Assembly: GCA_021851335.1 (NCBI GenBank)
Contig: JAJZEA010000023.1
Coordinates: 1-45,725 of the forward strand
Reading direction: 5' to 3'
Origin: Acidobacteriota bacterium
GTDB lineage: Bacteria; Acidobacteriota; Terriglobia; Terriglobales; Acidobacteriaceae
DNA length: 45,725 nucleotides
Shown: positions 18,670 to 27,520 of the stretch, one piece after another
Position numbering within the stretch: the stretch's first letter is position 1
How the letters are laid out: each line of letters begins with the position of its first letter
Notes under the pieces: generated by a model
The model's database searches: none
Told to the model about the DNA's origin: nothing
What the model saw: the letters and a program-made list of their open reading frames with translations, nothing else
Made by a program: the position numbers and the translations under genes

Positions 18670-19767
18670 TCAGCTTCCAGACTTTTCCGCTGCAAGCAGA
18701 GCGCGCTTCCGCTCCGTGCCCCAGCGATAGCCGCTGAGCGCACCGTTGACAGCGACGACGCGATGGCAGGGGACAAGCAGCGCCACGGAGTTGGTGGCGC
18801 AGGCCCGCGCGACGGCGCGCGACGCTTGCGGCTGGCCCAGCTCCTGCGCAAGCTGACGGTAGCTGCGAGTCTCTCCGGCAGGAATTTTTTGCAGCAGATT
18901 CCAGACACGCAACTGGAAGGCTGTGCCGCGAAGATCGAGCGGCAGTGAGGGTAAAGCACGACCGGCCCGGGCCACATCCAGAATGGAGCGAAGCGTTGTG
19001 CCCAGCGTCGCGCTGAGCACCAGCGTAGCTGCGTGCATCTGTCTGGCGAGGTCGTCCAGCAGTTCCTGGGGCGAATCGCCAAAGGCCAACCAACAGAGTC
19101 CACGCTGAGTGCGCGCAGTCAAAGCGTGGCCGGGAATGAACGCTGAATTTTGATCGAAGTCGCTAGGCTCGATTGCGTATTCGATCTGCTCGGCGGCGGC
19201 GCCACGGCGCAGAGAGCCGGGCGTGAGGCCAAGCGGATAGCCGGAGTAGGCTCGGCTGGAGGAGCTGTATCCCGCAGCGTAGATTGCGTCGGTAATGGAT
19301 TGGCCGGTGCGAGTAAGTTCGCTGGCAAAACTTTGGGCGCGCAGGCGACGCAGAAATTGTGCCGGGGAAACTCCAAGCGCAGACTGGAAGGCTCGCTGAA
19401 TCGTGTGGGGGCTGTGACCTGTCATCTGAGCCAGGCGTGCGAGCGGAAGTGTTCCGGCATTGCCCTGGGTGTGATGTTGATGAAGCAGGGCGCAGACTTG
19501 CTCTACCAGATGTGTGACAGGCGGCTGCTGCGGGCGACAACGCTGGCAGGGCCGAAAGCCCGCAGCGCTTGCTTCACCGGGATTGGAGAAGAAGCGTACA
19601 TTGTGCCGCAGAGGGAAACGGCTGGCGCAGCCAGGACGGCAGAAGACGCCGGTGGTGATGACCGCGTAGACGAAGGAAGCTGAGGCATCTCGCTGCTCAA
19701 GCTGACGCCAGAGGAGATCCTCGTCGGCTGCGGTGGCGGCGAGCGTTGGATGGGAACTCGTGGTCAT
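18670..19767 (-). CDS. ada: Bifunctional DNA alkylation regulator/O6-methylguanine methyltransferase Ada
   Basis: This 365-aa protein has three parts. The N-terminal Ada zinc domain (about 10-80) has the four Cys ligands in FCRPGC and CQRC; one Cys accepts methyl from phosphotriesters. An AraC-type HTH covers about 95-185 (LARLAQMTGHSPHTIQRAF). The C-terminal O6-methylguanine-DNA methyltransferase carries the active-site PCHRVV (about 332-337). Methylation of the N-terminal Cys classically turns Ada into an activator of its own operon. Start ATG 19767 is preferred over an open upstream extension because the zinc domain begins soon after. It lies 61 bp downstream of gatB on the same strand, so read-through is possible. 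Confidence 0.95.
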   Translation of the reverse strand: MTTSSHPTLAATAADEDLLWRQLEQRDASASFVYAVITTGVFCRPGCASRFPLRHNVRFFSNPGEASAAGFRPCQRCRPQQPPVTHLVEQVCALLHQHHTQGNAGTLPLARLAQMTGHSPHTIQRAFQSALGVSPAQFLRRLRAQSFASELTRTGQSITDAIYAAGYSSSSRAYSGYPLGLTPGSLRRGAAAEQIEYAIEPSDFDQNSAFIPGHALTARTQRGLCWLAFGDSPQELLDDLARQMHAATLVLSATLGTTLRSILDVARAGRALPSLPLDLRGTAFQLRVWNLLQKIPAGETRSYRQLAQELGQPQASRAVARACATNSVALLVPCHRVVAVNGALSGYRWGTERKRALLAAEKSGS

Positions 19768-19828
19768 AGAGTGGATGATGCGGCAAGGAGTCGCGCGCGA
19801 CACTCCGAATCCTGCATGCAATTCCTCG

Positions 19829-21307
19829 CTAGCCGTCCAGCTTTCGAGCGACGAGTTCGTTGAGCAAAGCGGGATTGGCTTGTCCTTTGGAGGCGCGCAT
19901 CACTTGCCCGACAAAGAATCCGGCGACTGTTTTCTTGCCGGCGCGATACTGCTCCACTTGTTTGGGATTGGCAGCAATGACCTCGTCGATCAACGCTTCA
20001 AGGGCGCTGGAGTCGGTAATCTGTTCTGGCTTTTCGCGCTCAAAGACAGCTGGAAAATCTTCTTCGTGTTCAAAGCAGAGATCGAAGAGCTGTTTGAGCT
20101 GCTTTGAGCTAAGCTTGTTTTCTTCCAGAAGGTCAGCAGCGAGCACCAGCCCATCCAGAGAGACAGGTGACCCTGCTAACTCAAGATTGGCAGCCTTGAG
20201 ACGACCTCCGAGTTCGCTGAGCAGCAGATTGGCAAGGCGGCGCGGGCTTTTGGCCGAATGCGCGGCGGCTTCAAAACGGTCGGCAAACTCTCGCGTTGCT
20301 GTCAGCGTTTGCGCGTCCTGCGGCGTTAGGTCATAGGCCGCGATCATTCGCTGACGACGCGGCTCGGGCAGCTCTGGCAACTTTGCAGCGATCTCCGCCT
20401 GCCAGGCTTCGGAGACCACCAGTTGCGGCAGGTCCGGCTCTGGAAAATAGCGATAGTCGTGCGCCTGTTCCTTCGAGCGCATGGGATAGGTTCGTCCTTC
20501 ACTGGCATTCCAGAGGCGCGTCTCCTGCGCGATGACGCCGCCGGATTCAACGACCTCAATCTGGCGCTCGATCTCGTATTCCAGGGCAGCGCGGATGAAG
20601 CGAAAGCTGTTGACGTTTTTGACTTCCACCTTTTTGCCAAAGGTGGAGGAACCGCGCGGCATGATGCTCACGTTGGCATCGCAGCGCAGAGATCCCTCTT
20701 CCATGTTGCAGTCTGAGACGCCGGCGTAAAGAAGAATTTCCCGCAGGCGCGTGAGATATTCAAAAGCTTCATCAGGCGTGCGAATATCCGGCTCGGAGAC
20801 GATCTCGATCAGCGGCGTGCCGCAGCGGTTGAGGTCGACGTAGGTGCGTGTCGCAGAGTCTGGAAATCCATCGTGGATACTTTTTCCTGCGTCCTCTTCC
20901 ATGTGAGCGCGAGTGATGCCGATCCGCTTGATGCTGCCGTCGGCTGTGGGCACATCGATAAAGCCATGCTCGGCGATGGGCTTGTCAAACTGCGAAATCT
21001 GATAGCCCTTGGGCGAGTCAGGATAGAAGTAATTCTTGCGGGCAAAGATGGAGCGCTCACGAATCTGGCAATGAAGAGCCTGGCCAGCCAAAACGGCAAA
21101 TTCAACGGCTTGGCGATTGAGTACAGGCAGCGCGCCGGGCAGCCCAAGACAGGTGGGGCAGACGTTGGTGTTGGGCGCGGAACCGTAACGGTTAGCACAG
21201 CCACAGAAAGCCTTGGTCGTGGTGAGAAGCTGCACGTGAACTTCCAGGCCGATGACCGGTTCATATTTGGCGACAATCTCCGGGCTAAGCGCTGAGGCTG
21301 TGGTCAT
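19829..21307 (-). CDS. gatB: Aspartyl/glutamyl-tRNA(Asn/Gln) amidotransferase subunit B
   Basis: This 492-aa subunit of GatCAB activates and amidates mischarged Glu-tRNA-Gln (or Asp-tRNA-Asn). The N-terminal cradle carries YEPVIGLEVHVQL (15-27), zinc ligands in FCGC and VCPTC, and the RKNYFYPDSPKGYQISQFD block. The C-terminal YqeY-like helical domain, with ANPKQVEQYRAGK and GFFVGQVMRASKGQANP, contacts the tRNA elbow. Full length. gatA and gatC are not adjacent. Start ATG 21307 lies only 6 nt after a TAAAAT box and lacks an SD, suggesting a leaderless mRNA. Divergent from the ABC-F gene. Confidence 0.97.
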   Translation of the reverse strand: MTTASALSPEIVAKYEPVIGLEVHVQLLTTTKAFCGCANRYGSAPNTNVCPTCLGLPGALPVLNRQAVEFAVLAGQALHCQIRERSIFARKNYFYPDSPKGYQISQFDKPIAEHGFIDVPTADGSIKRIGITRAHMEEDAGKSIHDGFPDSATRTYVDLNRCGTPLIEIVSEPDIRTPDEAFEYLTRLREILLYAGVSDCNMEEGSLRCDANVSIMPRGSSTFGKKVEVKNVNSFRFIRAALEYEIERQIEVVESGGVIAQETRLWNASEGRTYPMRSKEQAHDYRYFPEPDLPQLVVSEAWQAEIAAKLPELPEPRRQRMIAAYDLTPQDAQTLTATREFADRFEAAAHSAKSPRRLANLLLSELGGRLKAANLELAGSPVSLDGLVLAADLLEENKLSSKQLKQLFDLCFEHEEDFPAVFEREKPEQITDSSALEALIDEVIAANPKQVEQYRAGKKTVAGFFVGQVMRASKGQANPALLNELVARKLDG

Positions 21308-21313
21308 GGAATG

Positions 21314-21319
21314 ATTTTA
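21314..21319 (-). promoter_or_regulatory. -10-like box directly before gatB
   Basis: TAAAAT on the minus strand ends 6 nt before ATG 21307, so the transcript start would coincide with the start codon. No convincing -35 box is seen. Confidence 0.35.
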
Positions 21320-21457
21320 CCTGTTCTGAGCTGAGACAGCACCGGTTCGCTCGATACCCGTTCGACACTCGTTTGGGCGCGCAATATGAGTGCTCCAATT
21401 CGCAAGCGGATTGTCGAAAAGCGCTTTGGTCGGCGGAAAGCGATACTCTGGAAGAGT

Positions 21458-23422
21458 ATGCTTTCTCTGCAAAATGCGTCCATGCGCTTCGGACCGCGCG
21501 TGCTTTTTGAAGACGCAAACTGGCTTATCACCCCGCGCGAGCGCACAGCGCTGGTGGGTGGCAATGGAGCTGGCAAATCGACGCTGATGAAGCTGCTGGC
21601 CGACGATGAGTCGGTCGGCCAGCTGGATCGTGGTCGCATCGAACGAATACGCGGACTGTCGATGGGTTATCTGCCGCAGGATGGCTTGCGCATGACCGGA
21701 AAGACGGTCTTTGAAGAGTGCCTGAGCGTCTTTGATGCACTGCGTTCAATGCATGGGGAGCTAGAGGAGCTGGCCGACGCTCTGGCAACGCTCGATCATG
21801 CGGGTGTCGAGTATGAAGCGGCTGCCGAACGCTTCTCGCTGTTGCAGAGTCGCGTGCAGCTTCTTGATGGCTACGCACTGGATGCGCAGGTGGGCAATGT
21901 GCTGGGCGGGTTAGGCTTTGGCAAGGAAGATTGGGCGCGCGGAACGGAAGAGTTCAGCGGCGGCTGGCAGATGCGCATCGCGCTGGCCAAGCTGCTGCTG
22001 GCAAAGCCCAATCTGTTGCTGCTCGATGAGCCGACCAATCATCTTGATCTGGAGACGCGCAACTGGCTGGAAGAGTATCTGCGAAGCTATCCCTTTGGCT
22101 ACATTCTCATCTCGCATGACAGGTATTTTCTGGATGTGACGGTGGATCGTACGGTGGAGTTGTGGAACAAGCGGCTACAAATCTACGCCGGAAATTATTC
22201 GAAATATTTGCAGGCCAGAGAAGAACGGCGAACACAGTTGCTGTCGGCATACCGCAATCAGCGGGAGCAGATCGAGCATCTGGAGGCTTTCATCCAGCGA
22301 TTCCGCGCGCAGGCAACCAAAGCGAAACAGGTGCAGAGCCGCATCAAAGAACTGGAGCGCATCGAGCGCATTGAAATTCCGGAGGAAGAGCCGGTGGTGC
22401 ATTTCCGCTTTCCTCAGCCGCCGCAGTCCGGGCGCGCGGTTGCGACGGCTCAGGCGCTGGGCAAGCAGTATGGCGCAAAGGAGATTCTGCGCGATGTTTC
22501 GTTCACGATCGAGCGTGGCGACAAGATTGCTCTGGTGGGAAAAAACGGAGCTGGAAAATCCACGCTCATCAAATTGCTGATTGGAGCGGAGTCGCCAACA
22601 GCGGGCAAGGTGGAACTGGGCCACAACGTGCTGGCTGAGTACTTTGCCCAGGATCAGTACAAAGTGCTGGATCCGGAAGAGACGCTGCTTGGCTCCATCA
22701 GCCGCTCGGCGCTGCGTGTGCCAGAGGTAGACCTCCGCTCACTGCTGGGCTGTTTTTTGTTTTCCGGCGATGATGTCTTCAAACCGCTTGGAGTCCTCTC
22801 CGGTGGCGAACGAAATCGCTTCGCGCTGGCACGAATTCTTGTCTCTCCATCGAATTTTTTGTTGCTGGATGAGCCGACAAACCATCTGGATATGCGCGCC
22901 AAGGAAGTGCTGCTGGAAGCGATTGAAAATTACTCTGGGACGGTGCTGTTTGTTTCCCATGATCGTTATTTTCTGGATCGCCTGGCGACGCGGGTGCTCG
23001 AGGTAAACGACGGGGAAGTGACAAGCTATCCCGGCTCGTTTCCGGAGTATTTACGGGACCGCGCGGCGACAGAAGATGCGGAGTCTCATGAACCAGCGCA
23101 TGTGGACGCTCCGGAAGCCATGCGAACCGAGGCGGTGGCGACCACGCGTGGTTCACTCGATCTGCCTCAGTCGGCTGTGCGCAGGCTGAATCCGATTCGT
23201 CTGCGGCAGATCGAAGAGCGGTGCGCTTTTCTCGAAGAGGAAGTTCCGCGCCTGGAAGCAGCCATCGCGACAACAGAAGCAGAACTGGCTCGCTTTGTCT
23301 CGGCGGAAGAAACACAGCGACAGTCCAACTTGCTGGAAGCTTTGCGGACGCAGCTTGCCGCTGCCATTGCGGACTGGGAAGAGACAATGCAGGTTTTGGA
23401 AGAGCAGTCCAGTGCTGTTTGA
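21458..23422 (+). CDS. ABC-F family ATPase (Uup/EttA-like translation factor)
   Basis: This 654-aa soluble protein has two ABC ATPase domains and no membrane segments. The first has Walker A GGNGAGKST (about 36), signature FSGGWQMR and Walker B LLLLDEPTNHLD. The second has Walker A GKNGAGKST (about 361) and LSGGERNRFALARIL (about 447). A charged inter-domain linker lies between them (EHLEAFIQRFRAQATKAKQVQSR). A C-terminal coiled coil (about 575-650, RQIEERCAFLEEEVPRLEAAI) resembles Uup. ABC-F proteins act at the ribosomal E site or in antibiotic protection; which subtype this is cannot be fixed. ATG 21458 fits the conserved MLSLQNASMRFG start; GGAAGAG lies nearby. Confidence 0.92.
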   Translation: MLSLQNASMRFGPRVLFEDANWLITPRERTALVGGNGAGKSTLMKLLADDESVGQLDRGRIERIRGLSMGYLPQDGLRMTGKTVFEECLSVFDALRSMHGELEELADALATLDHAGVEYEAAAERFSLLQSRVQLLDGYALDAQVGNVLGGLGFGKEDWARGTEEFSGGWQMRIALAKLLLAKPNLLLLDEPTNHLDLETRNWLEEYLRSYPFGYILISHDRYFLDVTVDRTVELWNKRLQIYAGNYSKYLQAREERRTQLLSAYRNQREQIEHLEAFIQRFRAQATKAKQVQSRIKELERIERIEIPEEEPVVHFRFPQPPQSGRAVATAQALGKQYGAKEILRDVSFTIERGDKIALVGKNGAGKSTLIKLLIGAESPTAGKVELGHNVLAEYFAQDQYKVLDPEETLLGSISRSALRVPEVDLRSLLGCFLFSGDDVFKPLGVLSGGERNRFALARILVSPSNFLLLDEPTNHLDMRAKEVLLEAIENYSGTVLFVSHDRYFLDRLATRVLEVNDGEVTSYPGSFPEYLRDRAATEDAESHEPAHVDAPEAMRTEAVATTRGSLDLPQSAVRRLNPIRLRQIEERCAFLEEEVPRLEAAIATTEAELARFVSAEETQRQSNLLEALRTQLAAAIADWEETMQVLEEQSSAV

Positions 23423-23511
23423 AAAATCCTGTCTAACGTTCGCGTGGGTGATTTTCATCCAGCAGCATGAAGTGATTGCATAGTTCTACCGGCCAAGTTA
23501 CCCTGAAGAGG

Positions 23512-23943
23512 ATGTTGCGTCGATTAGCCATCACGATGCTGCTGGTCTTTGCTTTGACTCAGGCCTTTTCGCTTGGCTGCGCTGTTCATTGCGCGGCCAT
23601 GCAGCATGCTGCAACGGATGGTATGGCCATGAGCGGCTGTGCCAGTAGCGCGGGCATGGGCGCCGACATGAGTTCGGAGATGAGCATGACTCAGGATGCT
23701 TCCTCCGAGCGCTTTGCCGCATCAATGCCACCCGGTTCATCGACAATGCCGTGTGCGGGTCCATGTAGCCAGCAGCAGGAAGTGGTGCAAGCGCGTCGTC
23801 GAACTCTTCGCGTGCTAGCAGATGCAGAGTCCGCAGTTACCTTGCGCCCCTTTCTTTCGGCGCATCTTTGTACTACATGCTCATCGGCATCTCCGCATCG
23901 ACCGCCATCGCTCGCTCGACTTGTCATTCCTCTTCGCATCTGA
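23512..23943 (+). CDS. Met/Cys-rich exported protein of the copper cluster
   Basis: This 143-aa protein has a signal peptide (MLRRLAITMLLVFALTQAFS). The mature part has a dense Met, Cys and His segment: CAVHCAAMQHAATDGMAM, MGADMSSEMSM, and paired cysteines in MPCAGPC and CTTC. Such composition suits periplasmic copper binding. The C-terminal half is Arg/Ser/Leu-rich without a known domain; it may belong to the poorly characterised DUF2946-like small proteins often found beside copper genes. The next gene is copA, about 140 bp downstream on the same strand. ATG 23512 is chosen at the signal peptide; the SD-like GAAGAG is unusually close, so an upstream non-ATG start (TTG 23476) is possible. 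Confidence 0.68.
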   Translation: MLRRLAITMLLVFALTQAFSLGCAVHCAAMQHAATDGMAMSGCASSAGMGADMSSEMSMTQDASSERFAASMPPGSSTMPCAGPCSQQQEVVQARRRTLRVLADAESAVTLRPFLSAHLCTTCSSASPHRPPSLARLVIPLRI

Positions 23944-24081
23944 TTTCTTCTGTTTCCTTCCGCAATCTTCAAGGCTATTTTCCGTCGCGGTCGTGGCGCA
24001 TTTTCTTTCTGTGCGAACATGTCGCAAAGTATGCATGATGTAGTTGCGCGCAGGCTATCTACTGCGCAGAGGAATCAGAGG

Positions 24082-25986
24082 ATGAACGGAGATTCGAAGA
24101 AGATTCGCAAGCAGGGAAGCGATTTGAGCCACGCTCAAAGAGCGATCACGCGGCGCGGATTTGTGCTCGGCGCTGTCGGCTCGATGGCCGCGTGGAGCAG
24201 TCCTGGATGGAGTGCCACGAGGCCGTCGTCGGAGTCGTCTGCAACGGAGTTACGCGGACAACACTTTGAGTTGACAGTTGCAGAGCACCGCGTGAACTTC
24301 ACAGGAAAGCAGCGCATGGCTACAGCGGTGAACGGATCGGTTCCCGGACCGACGTTGCGCTGGCGCGAGGGAGATCTGGTCACTGTGGCTGTTACCAATC
24401 GCCTCGATCGGCCGACCTCGATTCACTGGCATGGAATCCGTCTGCCCGCAGAAATGGATGGTGTTCCAGGATTGAGTTTTCCGGGAATTGCGCCCGGCGA
24501 GCGTTTTGTCTACCGCATTCCTGTTTTGCAGCGGGGGAGCTACTGGTACCACAGCCACAGTGGATTTCAGGAGCAGACGGGACTCTATGGCGCGCTCGTG
24601 GTTGAGGGGAGTCGACCGGAGACTATGCCGACGGATCGAGAGCATGTATTGCTGCTCTCTGACTGGACGGACACGAATCCGGAGACGATATTCAGCAATC
24701 TGAAGGAACAAAGCGGCTATTACAACTATCACCGTGCTACCGTCGGGAGCTTTGTTCATGCAGCGCGTGAGCAGGGGTTGCATGCCGCAGTGGAGCAGAG
24801 CTTGATGTGGGGGCGTATGAACATGAGTCCGTCTGACATTGCCGATGTGAGTGGCGCGACCTATACCTATCTGCTGAACGGACAGACGCCGCGCTCAAAC
24901 TGGACTGGATTGTTTCGTCCGGGTGAACGCGTGCGCCTGCGCGTGATCAATGGCTCTTCCATGACCTTCTTCGATTTCCGCATTCCGGGCCTTACGTTGA
25001 CCGTGGTGCAGGCGGACGGAAATGATGTTCAACCTGTCGAAGTGGATGAGTTTCGCTTGGCTCCTGCCGAAACATATGACGTCATCGTACAGCCCGGTGA
25101 AGATCGTGCGTACACGATCTTTGCGCAGGCAGAGGATCGATCCGGATTTGCGCGTGGCTCATTGGCTGCGCATCCTGGTCAGTCGGCAGCGATTCCGCCA
25201 ATGGACCCGCGACCGGTGCGAACGATGACGGACATGGGCATGAATATGGCTTCGATGAAAAGTATGCGCGGCATGAAAGCAACCAACGACACTGCCGACA
25301 TGCAGATGAACATGGAAGATGGAATGAGCAAGAAGGGTGAAATACAAATTGATCGGATGACGGCGCGGCCCAGCGTGTCGACGCAAGACAGTTCGATTCA
25401 GCCATTGCCGCAGCCAGGCGCTGGCATACACCCCATAGCGCTGCCTGTCCCGAAGATTGACCCGGCTCATCGAGCGAGTGCACCGCTTCGGCTGGGTCCG
25501 CAGGTGGACAACATCGCCGATGGTGTTGACGCAAGATTGAATCAGGCTGGCGATGGCCTGGATGGCAATGGTCGGCGTGTGCTCACCTACGCCGATCTTC
25601 GCGCGCTATATCCGGGGGTGGATCCGCGACCACCACAGCGTGAGATTACGCTGCACTTGTCAGGCAATATGGAGCGCTATATCTGGGGCTTTGATGGAAA
25701 AAAGTTTTCGGATGCACACCCCATTCAACTCGCGCTGGGAGAGCGTGTGCGCATTGTGCTCGTCAACGACACCATGATGGAGCATCCCATTCACCTGCAT
25801 GGATTGTGGAGTGAGTTGGAGACTGGATACGGTGCAAATAATCCATACAAACACACGGTGATCGTCAAGCCCGCAGAGCGCGTCAGCTATCTTGTTACCG
25901 CCGATACGCCGGGGAAATGGGCTTTTCATTGTCACCTCCTTTACCACATGGAGGCGGGCATGTTTCGCGTGGTGGAGGTGGCATGA
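24082..25986 (+). CDS. copA: Copper-resistance multicopper oxidase CopA (PcoA-like), Tat-exported
   Basis: This 634-aa periplasmic oxidase has a twin-arginine signal (TRRGFVLGAVGSMAAWS, about 23-39). The three cupredoxin domains provide type 2/3 copper ligands HWHG (115-118), YHSHSG (about 156-161), HPIHLHG (about 568-574) and the HCHLLYHMEAGM block (616-627) with the type 1 Cys and axial Met. A Met-rich insert at about 385-425 (MGMNMASMKSMRGM, MQMNMEDGM) is typical of CopA/PcoA and loads Cu(I). It oxidises Cu(I) to Cu(II) and protects the periplasm. ATG 24082 has AGAGGA 8 nt upstream. Its stop overlaps the copB start by 4 bp (ATGA), so the two are coupled. No copper sensor or P-type ATPase gene is in view. 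Confidence 0.95.
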   Translation: MNGDSKKIRKQGSDLSHAQRAITRRGFVLGAVGSMAAWSSPGWSATRPSSESSATELRGQHFELTVAEHRVNFTGKQRMATAVNGSVPGPTLRWREGDLVTVAVTNRLDRPTSIHWHGIRLPAEMDGVPGLSFPGIAPGERFVYRIPVLQRGSYWYHSHSGFQEQTGLYGALVVEGSRPETMPTDREHVLLLSDWTDTNPETIFSNLKEQSGYYNYHRATVGSFVHAAREQGLHAAVEQSLMWGRMNMSPSDIADVSGATYTYLLNGQTPRSNWTGLFRPGERVRLRVINGSSMTFFDFRIPGLTLTVVQADGNDVQPVEVDEFRLAPAETYDVIVQPGEDRAYTIFAQAEDRSGFARGSLAAHPGQSAAIPPMDPRPVRTMTDMGMNMASMKSMRGMKATNDTADMQMNMEDGMSKKGEIQIDRMTARPSVSTQDSSIQPLPQPGAGIHPIALPVPKIDPAHRASAPLRLGPQVDNIADGVDARLNQAGDGLDGNGRRVLTYADLRALYPGVDPRPPQREITLHLSGNMERYIWGFDGKKFSDAHPIQLALGERVRIVLVNDTMMEHPIHLHGLWSELETGYGANNPYKHTVIVKPAERVSYLVTADTPGKWAFHCHLLYHMEAGMFRVVEVA

Positions 25987-26738
25987 AAGCGCGACGATAT
26001 CCAGCCTCGAATTGTCTGCTTGCACTCCTTGTTTGTCTCGTTGTCTGCCATGCATCGGCAACGCTTTGCGCGCAGCAATCGAGCATGTCTGCCGCAATGC
26101 CGGAACACCGATTCACGCACATCCTGCTGGATCAGTTTGAAGGTCGGACAGGTGTAGACTCCAGCGAATTGCGTTGGGATGGTGAAGCATGGCACGGCGG
26201 CGACACCCATCGGCTTTGGCTCAAGTCCGAGGCTTTTGTCCATGGCGCTACCGTAAGCGACGGCGATCATGAACTGCTCTATGATCGGCCGGTTTCGCGA
26301 TTCCGCTACTTTGATGCACAGGCCGGGCTGCGCATGGATATCGACTCTGACCCGACACGAGCATGGTTTGCCGTGGGTGTGGAGGGACTTGCGCCGTATC
26401 ACTTCGAGTTTGCGCCTACGCTCTATCTGCGCAACGGAGGACGAGTCGCGGGCCGCATTGTGTCCATGGAGGATTTGCTGCTGACACAGCGGTGGATAGT
26501 GCAGCCCGAGGCCGAGCTGAATTTTTACAGCCAGGACGACGCGCCGCGTGCCGTTGGCTCCGGACTCTCCGATCTCGATGCCGGAATTCGGCTTCGATAT
26601 GAAATCACTCGCAAGATTGCTCCGTATCTCGGATTTGCCTGGAATGGCCGCTTTGGCGATGCAGCAGATTTTGTCCGGCAGTCGGGCCAACCCGTTCATC
26701 AGTCGAGCTTTGTCTTCGGGCTTTTCGTCTGGCGATAG
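25983..26738 (+). CDS. copB: Copper resistance protein CopB, outer-membrane barrel
   Basis: This 251-aa outer-membrane protein of the CopB/PcoB family has a signal peptide at about 1-30 (CLLALLVCLVVCHASATLCAQ). Family blocks include ELRWDGEAWHGGDTHRLWLKSE, LYDRPVSRFRYFDAQAGLR, VSMEDLLLTQRWIVQPEAELNFYSQDD, and the C-terminal barrel ending FVFGLFVWR. The Met/His-rich N-terminal region found in many CopB proteins is reduced to a short SSMSAAMPEH. It starts inside the copA stop (ATGA), so translation is coupled. Presumed to sequester or export copper at the outer membrane with CopA. Confidence 0.93.
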   Translation: MKARRYPASNCLLALLVCLVVCHASATLCAQQSSMSAAMPEHRFTHILLDQFEGRTGVDSSELRWDGEAWHGGDTHRLWLKSEAFVHGATVSDGDHELLYDRPVSRFRYFDAQAGLRMDIDSDPTRAWFAVGVEGLAPYHFEFAPTLYLRNGGRVAGRIVSMEDLLLTQRWIVQPEAELNFYSQDDAPRAVGSGLSDLDAGIRLRYEITRKIAPYLGFAWNGRFGDAADFVRQSGQPVHQSSFVFGLFVWR

Positions 26739-26819
26739 CCAAGGCTCAGCAGGAGCCGTCATTCTCTGACGTCGGGAGCGTTGCCCGCATACAATAGATA
26801 AAGGGGAGAGACGCACCGT

Positions 26820-27077
26820 ATGTCGCGCAATTTTTATGCACTAGCGGCCACATTGGCAGCGTTCTCACTGATCGCCTGTGGCATGGCGTTCGTTCCCTCG
26901 AGCTTTCAGCCCGGCTTGCCGGCCAATGGCACACTGTGGAAGACGCTCTCGCTGATCCTGCTGGTGGGTGCACTGGCTTCTGCGCTCGTGGGTATGTTGA
27001 CCCACCTTTTTGAGCAGGTGGACAGGCGCAGCGAGCAGCGACGATTGGCAGACCGTGCCCGCAGACGAAAACCGTAA
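26820..27077 (+). CDS. Small two-TM membrane protein of unknown function
   Basis: This 85-aa protein has hydrophobic segments at about 6-26 and 42-64 and a strongly basic C-terminal tail (DRRSEQRRLADRARRRKP), placing the tail in the cytoplasm. AAGGGGAG at 26801-26808 lies 11 nt upstream of ATG 26820, and TACAAT about 25 nt before the start may be a -10 box. It lies 49 bp before queD on the same strand and may be cotranscribed. No family recognised. Confidence 0.6.
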   Translation: MSRNFYALAATLAAFSLIACGMAFVPSSFQPGLPANGTLWKTLSLILLVGALASALVGMLTHLFEQVDRRSEQRRLADRARRRKP

Positions 27078-27126
27078 TCTCTCAGAATGCGCGTGCGCTT
27101 GGACGCGCTGGAAAGAAAGTCGAAGC

Positions 27127-27504
27127 ATGTACGAAGTAACTGTGGAATCAGGATTCTCTTCTGGACATTTTCTCCGCAACTATCGCGGGAAGTGCGAAAA
27201 CCCGCATGGACACAACTACAAGGTCCGCGTAACGCTGGCCGGGCTTGTGCTGGATGAAGCGGGGCTGCTGTTGGATTTCAAGCTGCTGAAGCAGGTGATG
27301 CGACCGGTCATTGATCGCATCGATCACCAGATGCTCAACGATCTGGAGCCGTTCACGCGGATCAATCCGTCTGCAGAAAACCTCGCCCGCTACTTTTATG
27401 AAGAGACCAGCGCGCAGTTGATTGCAATGACCCAGGGGCGTGTGCATGTGAAGGATTGCACCATCTGGGAGACGGATACAACGACCGCTACCTACTACGA
27501 GTAA
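27127..27504 (+). CDS. queD: 6-carboxy-5,6,7,8-tetrahydropterin synthase/6-pyruvoyl-tetrahydropterin synthase family (QueD-like)
   Basis: This 125-aa enzyme of the PTPS fold has zinc ligands His in SSGHFL and HGH (ENPHGHNYKV), catalytic Cys in GKCENPHGH, an Asp-His relay (RIDHQMLND) and the substrate Glu near the C-terminus (IWETDT). QueD converts dihydroneopterin triphosphate to carboxy-tetrahydropterin for queuosine and other 7-deazaguanines. The CxxxHGH spacing fits QueD better than folate-type PTPS-III. ATG 27127 is chosen because it starts the conserved MYEVTVESGFSSGH; the frame is open upstream. queC and queE are not nearby. Confidence 0.88.
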   Translation: MYEVTVESGFSSGHFLRNYRGKCENPHGHNYKVRVTLAGLVLDEAGLLLDFKLLKQVMRPVIDRIDHQMLNDLEPFTRINPSAENLARYFYEETSAQLIAMTQGRVHVKDCTIWETDTTTATYYE

Positions 27505-27520
27505 CGCAGCCGCCGGTGCG

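Noticed and set aside
17507..19093. 528-codon minus-strand frame crossing recQ and ada
   Set aside because: It overlaps two well-supported genes out of frame and its composition is shadow-like.
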